From the NCBI GenBank assembly GCA_031291325.1, contig JARLJG010000051.1, positions 1 to 64,000 of the forward strand: a stretch of 64,000 nt of DNA. The letters run 5' to 3'. Of the stretch, positions 60,406-64,000 are shown piece by piece (within the stretch, counting starts at the first letter, position 1; every line of letters begins with the position of its first letter). Position numbers and translations under genes: made by a program. This stretch comes from Burkholderiaceae bacterium. GTDB taxonomy: Bacteria; Pseudomonadota; Gammaproteobacteria; Burkholderiales; Burkholderiaceae_D. The notes under the pieces were generated by a model that ran no database searches, was not told where the DNA came from, and saw only the letters and a program-made list of their open reading frames with translations.

Positions 60406-61272
60406 ATGCGCGATTACGGCAAGGTCAGCCCGCAATTCTGGATCGGCAAGACCGGCAAGGCGTTGCGCCGCCAGGGACCGCATACGCAACTCGTGGCCCT
60501 GTACTTGATGACGTGCCCGCACGCCAACATGCTGGGCCTGTATTACGTGCCGAAGATGTACATCGCGCACGAAACCGGCCTCGGCCTGGAAGCGGCGGAG
60601 CAGGGCCTGGCGGGATGCGTCGAAGCGGGCTTTTGCGAGTATGACGAGGCGAGCGAAATGGTGTGGGTGGGCGAAATGGCGAAATACCAGATCGCCGAGA
60701 CCTTGAAGGAAAAGGATTTGCGCTGCAAGGGCGTGCAAAACGAGTACGACAGCCTGCCGGAAAATCCGTATCTGGATGCATTCCGTAACCGCTATGGGGC
60801 CGCGTTTTGCATGACGCCGCCGCCTCAACCGAGCGCGCCCGCCGAAGCCCCTTTGCAGCCCCTTGCAAGCCAAGAGCAGGAACAAGAGCAGAAGCAGGAG
60901 CAAGAGCAAGAGCAAGAGCAAGAGCAGGATCAAAAGCGGGACAGCGCCCCGGCTGCGCCGAAAAAATCGCGCGCCCCATCGAAGACTTGCCTGCCAGCCG
61001 ACTTTGCCATCTCCGAGCGGGTGCGCAACTGGGCGGAGCAAAAGGGCCACGGCAATCTCGACCTGCACCTGGAAAACTTCGTCAGCGCCGCCAAGCGCCG
61101 TGGCTACACCTACGCCGACTGGGACGAAGCGCTGATGGAAGCCATCCGCAAGGACTGGGCCAAGCTCGGGCATGGATTGCAGAGTGCGGGGCCGGCGATG
61201 CTCGGGAAGGCAGGGCAGGCGACCGCATTGAACGCCCAACGCTGGCTGGAGGAAACCGATGCAATCCACTGA
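60406..61272 (+). CDS. Phage replication protein, O-like
   Basis: The protein has 288 aa. The N-terminal part (VSPQFWIGKTGKALRRQGPHTQLVALYLMTCPHANMLGLYYVPKMYIAHETGL...GLAGCVEAGF) is a winged-helix origin-binding module as in lambda O and DnaT-like replication organisers. A Glu-Gln repeat linker (residues about 155-180) leads to a DnaT-like C-terminal segment (NWAEQKGHGNLDLHLENFVSAAKRRGYTYADWDEALMEAIRKDW). It overlaps the next gene by 14 bp, as in phage replication operons. Confidence 0.85.
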   Translation: MRDYGKVSPQFWIGKTGKALRRQGPHTQLVALYLMTCPHANMLGLYYVPKMYIAHETGLGLEAAEQGLAGCVEAGFCEYDEASEMVWVGEMAKYQIAETLKEKDLRCKGVQNEYDSLPENPYLDAFRNRYGAAFCMTPPPQPSAPAEAPLQPLASQEQEQEQKQEQEQEQEQEQDQKRDSAPAAPKKSRAPSKTCLPADFAISERVRNWAEQKGHGNLDLHLENFVSAAKRRGYTYADWDEALMEAIRKDWAKLGHGLQSAGPAMLGKAGQATALNAQRWLEETDAIH

Positions 61273-61924
61273 CAAAAAGCGCTTCGCCACGCTCCTGGCC
61301 GGCATTGCCGACTACTACGGCAAAGAATTGTCGAACGGCGTCATCGCGCTGTACTGGCAAGGCTTGCAGCACATCGATATCGAGGCGGTCGAAAAGGCCT
61401 TGTGGGAGCACACGCAAAACCCCGACGCCGGCCAGTTCATGCCGAAGATCGCCGATGTGGTGCGCGCGCTGCAAGGCCGCACGCAAGACCAGGCGTCGCT
61501 GGCCTGGGCCAAGGTCGACGCGGCGGTGCGGCGCGTGGGCAGCTACGCCGACGTGGTGTTCGACGATCCGCTGATCCACCGCGTGGTGGCCGAGATGGGC
61601 GGCTGGATCTGGTTCGGCAAACAGACAGACAAGGAGTGGCCCTTCGTCGCCCAACGCTTCGAGACCATCTATCGCGGCTACCGCCTGCGCGCCGAATCGC
61701 CCGAGTATCCGCCGCTGCTGACGGGTCTCGCCAACGCGCAAAACGCGCTGGAGGGCCACGCCGCGCAGCCGCCGACCCTGATCGGCAACGCCTCGCGCGC
61801 GCAGGCGGTGCAAGCGGCAGGCAGCGCGCAGCCGCTGATATCGATGCACCGCGCCGGCGCAATGGCGCGCGCGGCGGCGCTGGCATTGACTTCAACCAAC
61901 CATCGACAGCAGGAGGCAGCATGA
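61259..61924 (+). CDS. Phage replication-associated protein, DUF6475-like
   Basis: The protein has 221 aa. The sequence KKRFATLLAGIADYYGKELSNGVIALYWQGLQHIDIEAVEKALWEHTQNPDAGQFMPKIADVVRALQG fits DUF6475, found directly after O-like genes in phages and probably a helicase loader or P-like partner. It overlaps the O-like gene and the next gene (ATGA), so these are translationally coupled. Confidence 0.82.
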   Translation: MQSTDKKRFATLLAGIADYYGKELSNGVIALYWQGLQHIDIEAVEKALWEHTQNPDAGQFMPKIADVVRALQGRTQDQASLAWAKVDAAVRRVGSYADVVFDDPLIHRVVAEMGGWIWFGKQTDKEWPFVAQRFETIYRGYRLRAESPEYPPLLTGLANAQNALEGHAAQPPTLIGNASRAQAVQAAGSAQPLISMHRAGAMARAAALALTSTNHRQQEAA

Positions 61925-62157
61925 ACGAGGACATCGATATTTTGCAACTCATGTGCGTGGGCGGACGCCTGAACCCGGAGCCAAGCCGCGCGCTGCCGTT
62001 TCGCGCCTACCGCGACCCGGCCAAGCTGGTGCGCTTCGAGTCGGAGAAGACATGCAAGACCTGTCTCTATGGGCGCAGCGGCAAGGCCGGGCAGTTTTGC
62101 AGCAAGGGCGGCGAGTACGGCAAGCGCTGCGAGTTTTTCAGGATGGCGAAGCGGTGA
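61921..62157 (+). CDS. Small phage zinc-ribbon-like protein
   Basis: The protein has 78 aa, starting inside the ATGA overlap with the upstream gene. Four Cys (CKTC...FC...RC) in the C-terminal half could form a zinc ribbon. Similar small proteins follow replication genes in Burkholderia-type phages. Function unknown. Confidence 0.7.
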   Translation: MNEDIDILQLMCVGGRLNPEPSRALPFRAYRDPAKLVRFESEKTCKTCLYGRSGKAGQFCSKGGEYGKRCEFFRMAKR

Positions 62158-62159
62158 AA

Positions 62160-62300
62160 AGGCCGTGCTCCCCTCGCCCGCAGGCGGGAGAGGGGCGGGG
62201 GAGAGGGGGCGTGCCAAGGCAGCATCGTAGGCTGGGATGCAATCCCAGCAGCACGCCGCGCAGATTGCCGGGATTGCATCCCAGCCTGCCACCCCTTTGC
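62160..62300. repeat. GC palindrome and CTGGGAT REPIN-like pair
   Basis: A CCCTCGCCCGCAGGCGGGAG hairpin (about 62168-62187) related to 13765-13785 is followed by a REP pair (62227-62249 and inverted 62267-62289). They separate two phage genes. Confidence 0.65.
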
Positions 62301-62352
62301 GGCACGACCGAATCGGAAACAAGCGAATCAATCGGATAACGAGGAAAAAAAC

Positions 62353-62760
62353 ATGGCATTCATCAGAGTACGCAAAGAACACATCAAGCCCGACACCTGG
62401 ATCAAGCCGGACGGCCTCGATCTCTGCATGGCGTGCTGGAAGCAATACATGGAAGTCGACGACCGCGACCTGGGCTACTCCAGCCTGCGCCTGCAAGGCG
62501 GCGAGGAAGACCTGGCCCTAGCCGCCAGCGACGCCGACCCGCACGTCAAGCAACGCCTGGCCGACCTGAAAGTCGGCGCCGCCACCGACGCCATGATAGA
62601 CAGCCTGTCGCGCCTGCACATCTGGGCGATCTACAAGGCCTACGGCATGGGCCAGGCGTGGAGTTTTCCGAACGCAGATCTGGCGGCGACGCTGGCGGCG
62701 GCGAAGGTGGAGCTGGAGGTCAAGCTGCGGGGGAATTTGGTTGCTTGTTTGATGTTTTAG
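62353..62760 (+). CDS. Hypothetical phage protein
   Basis: The protein has 135 aa with an ACGAGGA site before the ATG. It contains CMACW and a helical C-terminus (VGAATDAMIDSLSRLHIWAIYKAYGMGQAWSFPNADLAATLAAAKVELEVKLRGNLVACLMF). The position at the end of the replication block suggests a phage early protein. No family is recognised. Confidence 0.65.
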   Translation: MAFIRVRKEHIKPDTWIKPDGLDLCMACWKQYMEVDDRDLGYSSLRLQGGEEDLALAASDADPHVKQRLADLKVGAATDAMIDSLSRLHIWAIYKAYGMGQAWSFPNADLAATLAAAKVELEVKLRGNLVACLMF

Positions 62761-62808
62761 GGGTAGGCAAGCTTTTTTCCCACGCAGACTCTATGGCTCA
62801 ATGATCCG

Positions 62809-63129
62809 CTACGCCGCCTTGTGCTGCTCAACATAATCGCGCAGCGCATCGTTCATGCGCGTCTGCCAGCCGTCGCCGGTGGCCTTGAAATATTCGACGA
62901 CTTCCGGGCTGTAACGCACCGTTACGGCGATTTTGGTCGGCTGCTTTTGCGGGCCGCGCTGACCGGGAAGGCGAACCTGGCCCTTCGACCAGAATGCGGT
63001 CACTGCCTCGGCATCGTTCGGGTCGTACGGACACTCGGGATCGTCCACGCGACCAGGCGCGGCGGCGAGGGCGGCTGCCATTTTCTCTTTACCGATTGCC
63101 GACGATTTTGAAGTAGGTTCGCGTTTCAT
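62809..63129 (-). CDS. Orphan BrnA-like antitoxin
   Basis: The protein has about 106 aa from the ATG at 63127-63129; a start at 63136-63138 is equally possible. The C-terminal half (QKQPTKIAVTVRYSPEVVEYFKATGDGWQTRMNDALRDYV) is a BrnA-type ribbon-helix-helix. Directly upstream, in another frame, are the last 40 codons of a brnT gene, so this is the antitoxin half of a broken BrnTA module. Confidence 0.8.
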   Translation of the reverse strand: MKREPTSKSSAIGKEKMAAALAAAPGRVDDPECPYDPNDAEAVTAFWSKGQVRLPGQRGPQKQPTKIAVTVRYSPEVVEYFKATGDGWQTRMNDALRDYVEQHKAA

Positions 63130-63208
63130 GTTTGTCATTATAGCGGCTGGAAATGACTCCGGTGCAAATGTTGCGCTCGGTTCGGACAAGGAAGACGATA
63201 CGGTTGCG
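63089..63208 (-). pseudogene. Remnant of a brnT toxin gene
   Basis: Forty codons on the minus strand end in TAA and read NRIVFLVRTERN...GVISSRYNDKHETRTYF, matching the C-terminal strand and I-S-A-R-x(5)-E-x(3)-Y signature of BrnT. The first two-thirds of the gene are gone; the DUF4124 gene begins immediately upstream. The fragment overlaps the start of the BrnA-like gene, as in intact modules. Confidence 0.6.
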
Positions 63209-63212
63209 CCCC

Positions 63213-63671
63213 CTAATGACACTCCGCTGCCACCCTATCCTGCGCCGCCGCAATCGCCGCTGCGCGGTCGTCGCCGCTGAGATAGTGGCGGTCGCCGTTG
63301 TCGTCGCGCGTGAAGATCGGTCTTTGCTCCTTGAGTACGCCCAGCTGGTTGCGGGCGTTGTTGCATCTCGCTTGCCGGTTGCGGGCTGCAGCTTCTTCCG
63401 CCTGCGCTTTTTTCTTTGCTTCGGCGCGGCGCTTTTGAAAGTCGCGTTCGGCTTGCTTCGCCGCGTCTGCTTTTTGCTTGCTGGTTCGCTTGTCGTCGCC
63501 GTTGCTGCTTTGCGGCTGCGGCAGCGCGATTTTCGCGCCCTCGGTGCCGGCGGCGCAGGGTGCGTCCTGATAACTCTCCGTGCCGTCGGCTTGCTTGCAT
63601 TTGTACGCTTGCGCCTGCGCCAACAGCGGAACGCACAGGATCAACAATAGGCAATGACTGCGAATTTTCAT
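63213..63671 (-). CDS. DUF4124-domain exported protein
   Basis: The protein has 152 aa from the ATG at 63669-63671 with AAGGAGAC upstream. The signal peptide ends AQAQA; the DUF4124 core (AYKCKQADGTESYQDAPCAAGTEGAKIAL) follows, then a Lys/Ala/Arg-rich helical tail and ARCNNARNQLGVLKEQ...DRVAAEC. Exported proteins of this family are common in beta- and gammaproteobacteria and have no known role. Confidence 0.92.
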   Translation of the reverse strand: MKIRSHCLLLILCVPLLAQAQAYKCKQADGTESYQDAPCAAGTEGAKIALPQPQSSNGDDKRTSKQKADAAKQAERDFQKRRAEAKKKAQAEEAAARNRQARCNNARNQLGVLKEQRPIFTRDDNGDRHYLSGDDRAAAIAAAQDRVAAECH

Positions 63672-63888
63672 CGGCGTCTCCTTCAATCCGGGCGTTGCGC
63701 CGAAGCCGGCGGGCGCCACTGGCGGGCAACATGCCTATATTACCCGATAACCGCGACAGTCCAGTGAATTCCGTTGCTGCCAAGCACGGGCGCTATGGCG
63801 TCGGCACCCATTCGACGCAACGGCGTCAGTGGTGCTATCCTTTATCCCCTTTATCCTTCGTCAAATTTCACCTTAAAGGCTACGATCC

Positions 63889-64000
63889 ATGAGCGCATCT
63901 TCGTTGTTGCTTTCCCTGTTCAAGTACAAGGCCTGGGCCGATGCGCAACTGCTGCTTGAAATGCAGAAGTTCGATCCGGTTGCCCAAGAGGCGGAGCGGC
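63889..64000 (+). CDS. DinB-family protein (partial)
   Basis: The first 37 codons (SLLLSLFKYKAWADAQLLLEMQKFDP) match the N-terminal helix of DinB-family proteins, which carry the F-x-Y-x-x-W-A-x-x-x-L pattern. TAAAGGC precedes the ATG. The gene runs off the right edge of the window. Confidence 0.7.
   Translation, partial: MSASSLLLSLFKYKAWADAQLLLEMQKFDPVAQEAER

Overview
The window looks like chromosomal DNA of a high-GC betaproteobacterium, most likely Burkholderiales and probably Oxalobacteraceae. The evidence is the codon use, a phasin (polyhydroxyalkanoate storage), LysR, GST and DUF2059-type content, and dense GTAG-headed palindromic repeats between genes. This assignment is inference; no rRNA or tRNA gene is visible. 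About 65 protein genes can be supported.

Region 1 (1-8.7 kb): two tandem paralogous lipoproteins (one collagen-like, one coiled-coil), a LuxR-type response regulator with a hybrid sensor kinase, two small hypotheticals and a large ankyrin-repeat protein. Region 2 (8.8-18.5 kb): an ArsR/AHSA1 pair, a Fur-box-headed iron-uptake operon (cupredoxin, barrel-like outer-membrane protein, FTR1 permease), KTSC, CBS and GST genes, a LysR/TSUP divergent pair and a Ser-rich protein. Region 3 (18.7-33.7 kb): periplasmic and envelope proteins (DUF3857 transglutaminase, class-3 lipase, phasin, M48 protease), a brnTA toxin-antitoxin pair between 122-bp direct repeats, pstS behind a Pho box, and a di-haem peroxidase lipoprotein.

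Region 4 (33.7-49.7 kb): an M48 protease fused to a pilin-like C-terminus, an NHL-repeat/M23 protein, thioesterase, DUF2059, DUF4399, cupin, DUF4440 and DinB proteins, an MDR dehydrogenase with a divergent LysR, a duplicated TPR-glycosyltransferase giant with an in-frame amber codon, and a methyltransferase. Region 5 (49.7-57.1 kb) is accessory: an AT-rich orphan, a GNAT, a DUF4157 nuclease toxin of the type carried by extracellular contractile injection systems, a lectin-like secreted protein, and a VapB fused to the tail of a VapC. Region 6 (57.1-62.8 kb) is a prophage remnant: a very AT-rich two-TM protein, a CI-like repressor, DUF1367-like, replication O-like and DUF6475 genes and small proteins, with no integrase or structural genes. 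The edge (62.8-64 kb) has an orphan brnA overlapping a brnT stump, a DUF4124 protein and a partial DinB gene.

Two patterns cut across regions. First, the coiled-coil lipoprotein and the DUF4157 toxin have a nearly identical inverted repeat (TAGTCC-N4-GGACTR) placed exactly 22 bp upstream of a -10-like hexamer, which suggests one activator, possibly the LuxR-type regulator encoded beside the first copy. Second, at least five families of GTAG-type REP palindromes, mostly in inverted pairs, occupy the intergenic space, including gaps inside the prophage remnant; no REP-associated transposase is visible here.
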